This document shows positions 10,682-21,840 of a stretch of DNA of 64,000 nt, piece by piece (position 1 is the first letter of the stretch; the number at the start of each line of letters is the position of its first letter). The position numbers and the translations under genes were made by a program. This stretch comes from Fallopia convolvulus. Its lineage: Eukaryota > Streptophyta > Magnoliopsida > Caryophyllales > Polygonaceae. The notes beneath the pieces were generated by a model that worked only from the letters and a program-made list of their open reading frames with translations, searched no databases and was not told the DNA's origin. The stretch spans positions 44,167,427-44,231,426 of the forward strand of contig OZ024725.1 in assembly GCA_964016875.1 (NCBI GenBank), given 5' to 3'.

Positions 10682-12065
10682 CTTCCCATTTTTTGGTTCT
10701 TTCGAGTTCTAATGATCTACCATCCTTATCTTCACCCCCTTCTTCTATTCTTGCTATACATGGGTCAAAGACCCCTTGGTTTGCGGATTTTGCTAACTAT
10801 ATTGTAGGAGGCGAGATTCCGGCGGGTTTAACCCCTCAACCCAAGAAGAAATTTCTCCACGACGTCAAGCAATATTATTGGGATGATCCTTAATTGTTCA
10901 AGAAAGGAAGTGATCACATCTTTCGGCATTGTATTCCAGATGACGAGATTGAGAGCGTCATTCGCCATTGCCACACTCTACCAACGGGAGGCCATGCTAA
11001 GGGATTCAAGACAACGGCGAAGATTCTTCAAAGTGGCTTGTATTGGCCAACACTTTTCATGGATGTACATGAGTTTGTGACAAGGTGTGACGAGTGCCAG
11101 CGTTTCGGCAACATTACTTGGAGAAATGAGACCCGCTCACCGGTATCTTGGAAGTCAAGCTTTTTCATGTGTGGGGGATAGACTTTATGGAGCCCTTCCC
11201 TTCATCGGGTCCTTATAAGTATATCCTTGTAGCGGTTGATTATGTCTCCAAATGGGTGGAGACCATTGCCACAAAAACAAATGATGCTCGGGTGGTTGCT
11301 AAGTTCATCAAATCAAATATCTTCCCTCGTTTTGGAGTCCCCCGAGTTCTTATAAGTGATGGTGGCTCACACTTTATTGAAAGGAGCTTTGAAGCTCTTT
11401 TGGCCAAGTATGGGGTCTCTCACACAGTGGCCACACCATATCATCCTCAAACAAGTTGTCAAGTGGAGGTCTCAAACCGTCAAATAAAGAGCATCTTAGA
11501 GAAGACGGTGTCCCGGTCAACGAAAGATTGGTCTTCAAAGCTTGATGATGCACTATGGGCATACCGCACCGCTTACAAGATGCCACTCCGCACCACTCCT
11601 TACAACTTGGTGTATGGCAAGTCATGTCACTTGCCCTTCGAGCTTGAACAAAAAGCTTTATGGGCTCTCAAAGAGTTCAACATGGACCTCGATGCGGCCG
11701 GAGCAAAACGTTTTCTGGACTTGCAAGAATTGGAAGAATTGAGGCTTACAGCCTATGAGAATGCCAAGATCTACAAAGAGAGAACTAAAAAGTGGCATGA
11801 CAAGAGGCTCGTTCCAAAACACTTCAAAGCCGGTGACCAAGTACTCCTTTTCAACTCTAGGCTCCGACTTTTTCTCGGGAAGCTAAAGACTAGATGGAGT
11901 GGACCATTCACGGTTCATCACATTTATCCACATGGGGCGATCGACCTTATAGATGAAAACGGAGCGATTTTCAAGGTCAACGGGCACCGCTTGAACAAGT
12001 ACTATGCAAATGTGGAACTAGATGAAGAAATCCGAGCCACATGGGCTCTCACCACCTCGGACTGA
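10682..12065 (+). pseudogene. Element A integrase
   Basis: The N-terminal HHCC zinc domain is visible (HCHTLPTGGH, then CDECQRFG). The catalytic core follows with D (WGIDFM, near 11170), D (LISDGGSHF, near 11354) and E (SCQVEVSNRQ, near 11464), so the D,D-35-E triad is complete. The C-terminal part has LVPKHFKAGDQVLLFNSRLRLF. A TAA at 10891 and a frame change near 11140, between zinc finger and core, break the gene. The frame then stays open to 12065. Integrase inserts the element DNA and makes the 5-bp TSD seen at the ends. It is followed at about 12080-12115 by the GACGTTAAACAAGC string that is conserved after pol in Athila/Tat elements. Confidence 0.92.
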
Positions 12066-12351
12066 GCTCAGGTAAGTAGTCAAGCTAATGACGTTAAACA
12101 AGCACTTTCGGGAGGCAACCCGGTTTTTAGATTAGTTTTATTATTATTTTTAATTTTATTTTATTTTGTTTTTATTTTTTATTTTTTAGATTAGATTTTT
12201 CTAACCTTCCTTAGACTAGGATAGAATATATATTTTTCGGAAGAAATTTTGTGGGGTTTTTGCAGGGTCATAAGCTTAAAAGATGGAATCAAAAAGACGG
12301 GAAAAGACGACCTCACACACGGGGCCATTTAAAGGTAATTTTCGATCCCAG

Positions 12352-12390
12352 GGGGTCGTGCACGACCCCATATGGGACGTGCACGACCCT
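12352..12390. repeat. Palindromes in the element A spacer
   Basis: GGGGTCGTGCACGACCCC (12352-12369) is a perfect 18-bp palindrome. GGGACGTGCACGACCCT follows at 12374-12390. Confidence 0.93.
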
Positions 12391-13008
12391 AGTCAGCAAT
12401 GACGATCTTGCCCTCCTTCAAAAGAGGTAAGTATTGTATCCCTATCTTTTTTCATTAAAGCCACACGACCCTCTTCTACCTTTGCTTCAAGATCGACAAC
12501 CTCCACCATCACCTCTCCCAAGCTTGAGCTTTTTCAATCCCTTCTCTACCAAATCACACAACCACCTCTCTTACACCCTCAAATCCTCACCACTTCACCA
12601 CCATCACTCTACTACTCGACCACCCAGCCCAGATCGAGCCCAGGCAGTTCGTGCCCGACCCATCCCCCTCGTCCCAAGTCTAGATCTAGGTCGAACACGC
12701 CCCATTTTCCACTTGTCTTGCTTGAATCTCGGATTTTCGGTATGGATCTCTAACCCTATACTCTTAATCGTGATTATTCATGGTTGATATTGAATTTTTG
12801 GGTTGGATTTGCATTATTTGGGAATTTTTGATTTTGGGTAAAAATTTGGAAATTGCTTGCTTAATTGTTGTTGTTTCGATTTGTGCATGCTTTGGTGTGT
12901 TTTGACTTGAAATTTAGAGATTATTGTGGTTGAAATCTGATACTTGGGGCCATTGGAGGCTAGATCCGAATTTTGGGTGGAGGTTGAAGACGAAGTATAT
13001 TTGCATGT

Positions 13009-13044
13009 GGTCGTGCACGACCCCCTTAGGGTCGTGCACGACCC
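13009..13044. repeat. Paired palindromes upstream of the third ORF
   Basis: GGTCGTGCACGACC (13009-13022) and GGGTCGTGCACGACCC (13029-13044) lie in tandem, 20 bp centre to centre. A degraded copy (GGTTGTGCAAGC) follows at 13081. Confidence 0.93.
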
Positions 13045-13287
13045 AACCAGAAAACGAGCACCCAGGACCGACCCCCTTAGGGTTGTGCAAGCACTCTTTT
13101 TATGTGGAATTGGGTGGTTTTTGCTAAGTATTGCATGCTAGGTTGAGATTTGAGCCATGCTTTCATGTCTTTATATATCATGTCTCGCCTTCGTTGTGAC
13201 GTGCTTAAATGATATGCTCGCAATACTTACTTTTGAATAAGTATGGGGTGGATTATGTGGAGTTTGTGTTTGATGGATGTAGGTACC

Positions 13288-14823
13288 ATGGCCTCTACTT
13301 CTCGACCCGAAAAGATGTCAAATAAAAGTGACAAGCCCGAGATTAACCAATGCACCCTGGCCAACGAATTCAGAAAGACGTACAATGCTTGCCTTGAGCT
13401 CAAGCATAGAACCCGTTGGTATTGCAAAGAGGATGGGCAACGCTTGCACATCCACGATGATTTGATGGAGGCTTTCACTTACATAGGGGGCGAGAATTTG
13501 CTTCAGTGGAAAAATCACCATTATCCCATACTCACTTGTGAGTTTTTGACCACCTTCACTACCACTATCAAGAGCCCTCACACTGGTGGTAAGATCCAAT
13601 TTCAGCTCGGGAACAAATGGTTCAAGCTCACCTTGCAATAGCTCCATGATGCATTCGGGTTCCCTAACCCGATTTATGATGCCAAGCTTGAGCCCGACCC
13701 CCTAGTGACATGGAGTTATCTATCCCGGAAACAGGAGGGCGCCTTCCACAACTTGCCTAGCAAGGATATCGCCAACCCGCTCTTTTGGATCATTCTTCGC
13801 ATCCTAGGGAGCACGGTCTACCCGAGGACTGAGTTATCTAGGCCAAACAAGAGGGAGGTCAACATGATGAGGACGATGTTATTCTCTTCCCCCGAGCCTT
13901 TCAACATTGGCTTCGAGTGGATGAGAAGTGTGGATGATTTCAAGGCTAAGTCAGATTCGGTTTACTTTGGGGGGATGATTGCTCGGCTCGCCCACAACCT
14001 TAGAGTCGACATGAGAGCTTATTCAGGAGAGAAGCCGATATTTGTGGACATCCCGTTTCTCGTTAATGCAAAGTTGATATCGAGGCACCCCAATGATCCC
14101 ACCACATATTGCTCCGTCTTTCATGGTAATCAAGTCGTCATCACCAAAGAGCGGGTGGATTTGCTTCATTTGCCGAATTGGTTTGAGGTGTGGTCCAGCG
14201 ACCGATACCGGTTGAAGGAACGCCCCGAACATGATGAGTCCTTGATAAGACTCCTCCGCCGCTATCCTAGTCCAGAGCCCAGGTATGAAATTCTAGCTTT
14301 ACCCCCTCCTCCTACCCTCAGGCACGACCCTACAAGGGTCGGGCACAACCCATTTGGGTCGTTCCAACCGGCATGCCAGTCCGTGCACGACCCGCCAGAG
14401 ACATTCGAGCTTGCCCGCCACTCCGTACACGACCCCTATGGGGTCGCGCACGACCCTCCACGGCCATACCACGTCCCTATGCCACCCATGCATCCTACCT
14501 TTGGGGCGGCTTATGAGTTCGGGACATCCTCTAATGCTAATACTGGTCCCGGGGATGAGGAGCCAATGCAACAAGATGAGGCTCAGGTGTATGATATGAA
14601 TTATTTAGCTCGGGAGATGGCGGCGATGAGGGTTGATCACCGACAACAACATGAGGCCGTGATGCGTGGGCAAGCATCTACCAGGGAGGACTTTAGGCAA
14701 ACCTGGGGCGTGATGGATCAGCGTTACCAAGAGTTCCAGCAGTTCCAGTCATATTATGAGGCCCAGCAAGAAGTAGATGATTACCGTTGGGCTCATACGG
14801 AGGGCTACATGCATTGGGACTAA
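13288..14823 (+). pseudogene. Element A third ORF (Athila ORF in env position)
   Basis: A frame of about 510 codons starts at MASTSRPEKMS and is broken only by a TAG at 13639. It contains FGFPNPIYDAKLEPDP, WSYLSRKQEG and NPLFWIILRILGSTVYPR, the pattern of the ATHILA ORF-1 / putative plant transposon protein domain. The C-terminal third has palindrome-derived peptides (HDPTRVGHNP, SVHDPYGVAHDP) and then a glutamine-rich helical tail. I see no signal peptide or membrane segment, so env is a positional label only. It lies in the same orientation as pol, 1.2 kb downstream, and might be translated from a spliced RNA. The start was chosen at 13288 because the 15 upstream codons look non-coding. Confidence 0.75.
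14315..14460. repeat. Palindrome-derived repeats in the third ORF
   Basis: Variants here include GGCACGACCC, GGGTCGGGCACAACCC, CCGTGCACGACCC and GGGTCGCGCACGACCC. They are read in the frame giving V-x-H-D-P, unlike the copies in pol, which are read as GSCTT. Confidence 0.8.
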
Positions 14824-16529
14824 GGGAACTACCCGGGTAGAGAGGTGTATATTCCACTAGAGCATCCACCATTCCGGTCTCGTCGCCGACCTCCACAGTG
14901 ATGAGCTCCACCATCCTTCCAGCTTCAAGAGTTCTTTGTGAGTTTCTTCTTCCTATCTCTTTACTTTGTCATATATTTTTATGCATGAGGACATGGCATG
15001 ATTTAAGTATGGGGTAGGGGAAGAAGAAACTTCACTAGTTGTGTATAATTGAGTCTTTTCTTGATTATTAGTTTGTCTTGTGAAGAAAACGTTTTGAAAA
15101 AAAATTGAAAAAATGTCGAAACCCAAAAAAATTAAAAAATGTCGAAAAATTCAAAAAAAAATTTACTTTTGTTTGTTTTAGGATATAAGAATGCTCCATC
15201 TTAGATGTCCTATGATGAGAATTAATTTTCATGCTTATCATATAATTCCTTTGGCATATTTGGATAGTATAGCCTAAGTCTTGAGAAATTGCTTGTAATA
15301 ATGAAAATGGACTTGTGATGAAATTGAGCATATGTGTCTTGAGTAGAAGTAATTGTAATCCAACAAAAATTTTACCTAGTGAGGAATTTTGGCCTTAAAG
15401 GGAGAACCAAAAAAAAAATCCCTCTTCTTTTTCTTGTGTGATTTGCTCTCTTTATGCATATAAATCTCTTGTCATTGATATGGTTATCTATTTCTTGAAG
15501 CCGGTATGAGATCGTTCATGCATGTCAATTATAATTAAGAACTTATTTTTCATAAGCCCTATTAATCCCTATCCACCCTTATGCATTATCCTCTTTTTGA
15601 AGCCAAGTTGAGCCTTAAGCCTTTATTTTTAGCTCCACAAAATTATTCTCTAGCCAAGATAAGCTTGACCCCATCCGGAGATTAGGACTTAGTGTTGGTG
15701 TGTGATAGTTTTGTTGAGTGAGATTGTTTGGTTCAAGTGTGGGGTAATTATGGGTTGGGAAAAGTTAAAAAAAAATCTTGCAGCTTGTAATGTAAAAGGA
15801 GTTTGGTTCCCTGAATGCACTTACAAAGAGTTGAAGAAAAAAAAGATATGGATATCGATCTCCCATAAGAAAATGAAAAAAAAGGGAGAAAAATAAAGCA
15901 AAGTGTTGAAAGTGAAAGTGTGCATGAGCCAAATTTCCTTAGTATTTGTAAGCAAAATAAGTTGGGATTTAAAAGGGGTTGAAAAGAAGTGAGTGAGCAT
16001 AATGTTGAGAGAGTTTGGTATATGTTCTTTTATGAGAGTTTTGGCAATGTGTGAGTTTTAGGAGTCTTTGATTCCAGGATTTTATTAGCACCACATAGCC
16101 AACATAATTCCACACCTTATTGTCTTTACCAAGCCCCATTAAAACCGAGTCAAATGGAGTCTTCTATGAAGATTTCATTGAGCCTGAGTTCTTATGATGA
16201 TTGACGTGTTTTGACTTCTCTAGGTAGAGAGATTGGTGATATAAGTCTCAATGATAAAGTTGATATTACATAAAGATTGAGTTGAGAGTTGATATTAATA
16301 GCCTAAACACATGAGAGATGAGTGAAACACATTAAAATCCCTTGTGAGGTTGGATTGTGATTGCATATGCTTGAGACTCATACATATGTGATGACGTTAA
16401 AATTACTTATCTACTTTTTCACTTGTGTTTAAAATGTTTTGACAAAGGCTATGCTTGAAGATTGTGTTATTGGTCTTGATTTTTCATGATTATCGCTTGA
16501 GGACAAGCAAGTCTAAGTATGGGGTATTT
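14824..16529 (+). other. Element A 3' untranslated region with polypurine-type tracts
   Basis: There is no gene. The tract TAAGTATGGGGTATTT (16514-16529) directly precedes the 3' LTR and should be the second-strand primer. Similar strings occur inside the element: AATAAGTATGGGGTGG near 13236, TAAGTATGGGGTAGGGG near 15005 and CAAGTGTGGGGTAA near 15736. Confidence 0.65.
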
Positions 16530-17916
16530 TGATATTCGTTGTTTAGGTAGGTTTTTAGTGTCTAGTTAGATTAGATTTGGTTAGTTTTTATGTTAGGGTT
16601 TTAGGTTTTTGAGTCTTTTTGCCATAGTTTTCGTATTTCTTTGAGATTCGGAAACTACGCATATTTTGTGTCTTTTTTGTAGGTACTTTGGAGCGTAAAC
16701 GAAGAATTTGGAGTACCACACGAGGAGGTGGACGAGCTTTGAGGAGAAGTTAAGGAAGGAAGCCTGGAAAGAGAGTAGAATCAAGCCAAAGGAGCTCGTG
16801 CACGAGCTAAAGCAAGCCAAGAACGAGCCAACAGGGTCGTGCACGAGCCAACACTTGCCAAGATCGACCCACCCCAAAATCCAAGCTTCCGGGTCGACCC
16901 TTGGAGGGTCGTGCACGACCCACTTTGGGTCGTGCATGGCGCCGACTCTTGCTAAATTCCGTGATCTTTTGTCAAATATTCTATCTTTAATTTCAAGAAG
17001 TTGTTTGATCTTGTTTCCTAGGTTAATTAGGACTCCTTTTTCTCTATAAAAGGAGGAAAAACTCTTTGTTTTGGGGTTCCGGATTTTGCTATATTTTTAT
17101 TTACGTATTTTGTGGAGATTGGGAAGAAGACTTAAAGAACAAGTTGGACAAATTTGTAAGACTTCTTCTTAGGTTAATTTAATTTTCGGTTTTATGATCA
17201 TGAGGTTTTCGTTTTGTTTAGCTATGTGTGAGTAGTTCTCTTAGATTCTAGGGTTGGGTGAAAACCCAACACGATCATGCATGTCTAAACTTGAATTCAT
17301 GACTTGAATGCTTGAAAGATCATATCTATCTATCTTGTGCTAAATCCCTTTGCGAAAGTTGAGGCAATATCTTGCAATTAACTTAAAAGCGAAAGTGTAA
17401 AGTTGGTTGCTTGATTAGATCTAATAGGATTATTTGCGAAAGTTGATATTCCTAGGTTGAAGGATAGATAGAAAGTTGTTTAATTTGCGACAGTTGATTG
17501 AATAACTTGAATTGTTTGCGACAGTTGACTTTTCTATGATCATAATTGCATGATGGTTGTGAATTCTTGTTGAAAGCATGTATGGTTGTTGTTGTGGTTG
17601 CCCTAGCCCTAGGATTGCCTTTTTATATTTGATTAAAACTCGTTAATTTGTCTCGATCTCGACCTCACCAAGGTCGTGTTCGATCCTAGCCTTCATTTGT
17701 GTTCGTGTGTGTTTGTGTGTGCCCAGGATCGACCCCCATAGGGTCGTGCACGACCCTAGGCAAATCGGTCTTGGCTTGTTTTGTTCGTGTTTGCTTTGCT
17801 TTCTGTAGTTTGTCAACTAATCTTTAGCCCTATTCTCATTCCCGTGGAGGAACCTGACTCCCTGTACTCAACGGGGTCTTGATATAAATTTATTTGTTCA
17901 AGAATACCCTTGAACA
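16530..17916 (+). repeat. Element A 3' LTR
   Basis: TGATATTCGTTG to CCCTTGAACA, 1387 bp, the same length as the 5' copy. It carries AGCTCGTGCACGAGCT (about 16793-16808), GGGTCGTGCACGACCC (16906-16921), AGGGTCGTGCACGACCCT (17740-17757) and the TATA box at 17045. AACAC follows at 17917-17921. Confidence 0.93.
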
Positions 17917-17921
17917 AACAC

Positions 17922-19656
17922 TTCGAGTCCACCACAAGACCCAGTCTTGGCTGGTCCCCCGGCACCACAACAACTCCCTCCCGGGCCTTTGACGCGCGCT
18001 TGCTCTAAGGCCTCCGGTATCACCATGGGCGCACCAGCAATATCGGTGGCTCCGATCATGCTTACCCATCCCACGCCGTTGCTACACAGGATCCCCGCCA
18101 CAAGGTCAAGGTCCCCGTTGAGCCTAATCCTCCACCGGTGGGGTTCGTGACTGAATCAAGGCAAGGTCAGGTAACCCACGTTTTGCATAGCGATCCAATT
18201 GCTAATGCTCCGTCTTCGAGTGCCTACGCCAAAGACCAAGGTATGTATTCTCAACCACCTATTTTTGATTCTTATGGTCCCGAGGATGTTGGCTACTACA
18301 CCACCACCTCGCTTCGTGCTCCGACTCGCCCACAATATGTGGACGACGCTAGAGCACGCCAACTTTATGGAATGCGTGACCAACGCTTTCCGACACCGGC
18401 TTTTGACCATAATGTTTTTGCTACAACCAAACGGCCTTATGAGAAGGAACCTAGTCACAATCGTCGACATGGTTCCTTGGAGTACAATTTTCCTACGCCG
18501 GTTATCCATGACGACTTCAAGGAGTTCGATGATGAACAAATTGAAGATTCAGGCATAGTTAACCCTCATAATTTTCCAGCGTTGGGCGATCCTCCTGAAT
18601 TGAATGAGCGCCCATCGGATTGGATTCCGCTACCCCTAATTATGGTAATGCCCAAACGCGTCAAAACCGGCACACCTATGATCATGTTATCGAGCGGCGC
18701 ACCCAAGCCCCGCTCCAGCAACATCATCAAGGGCAAGATCATTATTACGGGCATGTGCCGGCCCGGCCTAGGTCCCCTATTGATCGTGGCCATGATGTTC
18801 ATGTTGCTAATGGCAATCGGGACACTCCCCGATAACAACGACACGAAGTCAAGGTCAAGATTGAACCGTTTGAAGGGCATCATCACCCTGCGGTCTTTTT
18901 AGAATGGGTTACTACGGCGGCGCATACATTTCGCTATTGTAATATCCCCGATTATGAGCATGGACAAGCGGCTACCTTACATTTTCGTGGTTCAGCCTGG
19001 GTTTGGTGGCAAAGCTTTATAGATGATTGTTAAGCATGGACAACGCTTTGTAGAAATACATTCCAACTGATTACCGTAATCAAATGCGTTTGGACATCGC
19101 TGATTTTCGCCAAGGATCTTTGTCCCTTGTTGAGTATTTCGAAAAGTTAGAGGACATGTTTTTCAAGGCGAATATTAGTATTGCTCCATCCACATTGCGT
19201 ACTAAATTTATTAGTAGCATAAATTTGCCTATTAAGGATCATCTTGAGATCCTTCCTATTAAGGATATCAACACACTAGTGCATACGGCCATGAAAATTC
19301 ATCAACAGCATGTGCACAATAAGAGTTATGGTTCCTGCACGTCTTCGGGCAGGTATGTTTTGTCCAACCCTCGTCCATACGATTTTAATACTAATGAAAA
19401 ATCTAGTACTGTTGTAGGATAGGGTTCTTCTACTTCTTTGGGCAAATCCACGGCGTCTACAACGACACGCGCGGCTACCCAAAAGTCGGCACAACCAGGC
19501 CATGAGAGAGCCCGTGATTTGGAATGCCACACTTGCGGTGTCCGCGATCACTACCAAAAAGACTGCCCCAACCGCAAGAAGGTTATGTTTGTCCAAGCTT
19601 CAGCTGGTTACGAGTCCATGGATGATGAAGAAGAAATTTCAGCACCGGCACCATAG
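17922..19656 (+). pseudogene. Element C gag, C-terminal part with zinc knuckle
   Basis: Gag of element C resumes here in the phase left at 4714. It is proline-rich at first, then FVTESRQG and FDHNVF, a capsid-like segment (FEGHHHPAVFLEWV, ATLHFRGSAWVWWQSF, near 18860-19020), SLVEYFEKLEDMF, and a CX2CX4HX4C knuckle CHTCGVRDHYQKDC at 19525-19566. Frame changes near 18130 and 18900-19080 and a stop at 19420 break it; a TAG at 19654 ends the segment. The order and the knuckle fit a chromovirus-type gypsy gag. Confidence 0.78.
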
Positions 19657-19668
19657 GAGGAGGAGTAT

Positions 19669-20181
19669 TTGGTTCCTCGAGCTAAGGAGTTGGATTGTGC
19701 TCCATCGCCGGCTAACATGGGGACTCCGTTGGGGTTGGTTTCTCGAAAGGCTTTAATCCTTCGTGAAAACAATCTTAATGACCAATGGGAAAATCTTTTC
19801 CACACTCGAGCTCTGGTTGGTTCAGCAAGCTTAAGTGTCATCATTGATTCCAGGTGCTGCACTAATTTGGTCAATAAAAAGGTGGTCGATCATCTTGGGC
19901 TGCCTTCCACTCCACACTCCGCTACTTATGGTCTTCAATGGCTTTCGTGTAGCTCAGGTACGCAAGTTACTAAACAATGTACCATTTCCTTTTCCATTGG
20001 TCCTTATACAAATACTATTCTTTGTGATGTAGTTGCAATGGACGTCATACATTAATTGTTGGGACGCCCATGGCAATTTGATAGACGTGTCCTTCACGAT
20101 GGTTACTTGAATACTTATGTGTTTACGTACCACGAGAAGTGCGTCAAGCTCTTACCTATGTCGCCGAGTGAGATTTTATAG
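19669..20181 (+). pseudogene. Element C protease region
   Basis: The segment RALVGSASLSVIIDSRCCTNLVNKK holds the protease active-site position. The usual D-S/T-G is D-S-R here (near 19845), so the catalytic triplet is altered. LLGRPWQFDRRVLHDGY (after 20055) is the conserved second half (LLGRPW). Stops are at 20053 and 20179. It sits between the zinc knuckle and RT. Confidence 0.78.
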
Positions 20182-20499
20182 GATCAGGTTCAACGAGATC
20201 ACCAAAAAGCGATTGAGGCTGAGGAAAAAGCAAGCAAGGCCAAGAGTGTACCCAAACCAAACCTCTTTGATGAACAAGGCAATGGTACACATCCATCTGG
20301 TTCGGACAAGGTGCGTTCGTCGCAGCAGCCACAACAGCGGCCACGCCAACCGGCACCGCCTAGGCCGCCCCTACAAGGCTCGGTCGAACGATGCCTCCTG
20401 TTGGCTCGGCCATCTTCCATTACAACATCGTTGCAAGGTCGCGCCCCGTGCTTTCTTTTGGTGCCGATGTCCTTGACATCTTCTAGAACCGACACCCCG

Positions 20500-21840
20500 G
20501 CATTGCCAAATGAGGTAACTTCCTTACTTAGTGAATTCAAAGATGTTTTTCCTAACAAGTTGCCTGCTGGTTTGCCACCTATACGAGGTATTGAGCACCA
20601 AATCGATTTGGTGCCCGGTGCTTCGTTACCCAATAGAGCTCCTTACAAGGCCGGACCGGATGAGACCCGGGAACTTCAAAAACAGGTTCAGGAGCTACTT
20701 GAGAGAGGCTATGTTAGAGAGTCGATGAGTCCTTGTGGTGTGCCAGTCATCCGTGTTCCTAAAAAGGACGGCTCTTGGCGCATGTGCATGGATTACCAGG
20801 CCATCAATCAGATTACCATCAAATACCGGCATCCGTTTCCACGACTCGATGACATGTTGGATGAGCTCCATGGCGCCTCCATCTTCTCTAAGATTGACTT
20901 GAAGTCCGGCTATCATCAAATCCGAATATAAGAAGGAGATGAGTGAAAAACTGCTTTCAAGATCAAATTCGGCCTTTACGAGTGGTTAGTGATGCCCTTT
21001 GGCCTCACCAATGCGCCGAGCACATCATGAGATTGATGAATCACGTCCTCCGTGATTTTATTGGTAAGTTTCTCGTGGTCTATTTTGATAATATTTTGAT
21101 TTATTCTAAGACTTTTTCTGACCACGTGGACCATTTGAGGCTCGTTCTAGCGCGCTTGCGCCGAGAGACACTTTTTGCCAATTTGGCCAAGTGTACATTT
21201 TGTAGCCCATCCACTATTTTTCTTTCCTTTGTGGTGTCTTCTCGTGGTTTACATGTGGATGATGCTAAAATTAAGGCCATAACGGAGTGGCCTACTCCTA
21301 CCACCGCTACTATGGTTCGCTCTTTCTTGGGCATGGCCGGGTTTTATCGTCGGTTTGTGTGCAATTTCTCTTCTATAGTGGCGCCCCTACATGCCTTGAC
21401 TAATAAGGGCATCGTTATTGAATGGAAAAAGCACCACGAGAGGGCGTTCCAAGATTTGAAGGATGCCTTGAGCCATGCTCCTTTGCTACAATTGCCGGAT
21501 TTCTCTAGGCCATTTGAGGTGGAATGCGATGCTTCTAACACTGGCATTGGGGGCGTCCTCCACCAAGAAATAAGTCGATCCCTTATTTTAGCGAAAAGCT
21601 CATCGGGGCACAGCTCAATTATCCGACATACGACAAGGAGCTATGTGCCTTAATCCGAGTGCTCCAAACTTGGAAGCACTACTTGTGGCCGCGAGAATTT
21701 TTGATCCATAGTGACCATGCGGCGCTTTCTTACCTCAAGAGCCAAGCCCATTTGAATAGAAGACATGCTCGATGGGTGGAATTCTTGGAGACATTTCCAT
21801 ATGTCGTCCAACACAAGAAGGGAAAAGAGAATGTGGTCGC
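20500..21840 (+). pseudogene. Element C reverse transcriptase and RNase H
   Basis: Motifs in order: LPPIRGIEHQIDLVPGA, GVPVIRVPKKDGSWRMCMDY, FSKIDLKSGYHQIRI, then a TAA and TGA (20929-20945), MPFGLTNAPS, and the catalytic box YFDNILIYS at 21081. The second aspartate of YFDD is asparagine here, which should abolish activity. A one-base deletion follows NAPS. RNase H begins FEVECDASNTGIGGVL near 21517 and, after another frameshift, continues to HSDHAALSYLKSQ and VADALSRR (near 21836). The pattern fits chromoviruses of the Reina/CRM type. Confidence 0.88.

Larger units (their letters stand above)
12066..13287 (+). other. Element A non-coding spacer between integrase and third ORF
   Basis: The spacer carries CAGGTAAGT at 12069-12077, the post-pol GACGTTAAACAAGC string, GAGGTAAGT at 12424, and several palindromes. 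A 117-codon open frame at 12434-12787 is proline-rich and low-complexity; I do not call it a gene. ATGTAGG just before the third ORF start could serve as a splice acceptor. Confidence 0.6.
4715..17916 (+). mobile_element. Element A: complete Athila-type Ty3/gypsy retrotransposon
   Basis: This 13.2-kb element has 1387-bp LTRs at both ends, a perfect 5-bp TSD (AACAC), a primer-binding site matching aspartate tRNA, and a polypurine-type tract before the 3' LTR. Internal order is gag, protease, RT, RNase H, integrase, a non-coding spacer, then an additional ORF in the position of the Athila third ORF. The RT region (MHRIYMEDDHKP, MCIDYRKLN) and the extra ORF place it in the Athila lineage. Every major ORF carries stops or frameshifts, so this copy cannot act alone. 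I counted roughly 40 differences between the LTRs by eye (about 97% identity). It is inserted in the gag of element C. Confidence 0.93.

Noticed and set aside
12434..12787. Open frame of 117 codons between integrase and third ORF
   Set aside because: Proline- and histidine-rich low complexity, no known domain, and located in a spacer that is non-coding in Athila-type elements.
4978..17757. GTCGTGCACGAC repeats as a CRISPR array
   Set aside because: Spacing is irregular over 13 kb, copies lie in LTRs and coding DNA of a eukaryotic retrotransposon, and there are no regular spacers.
18566..18886. Minus-strand ORF over element C gag
   Set aside because: Shadow of the gag frame on the plus strand.
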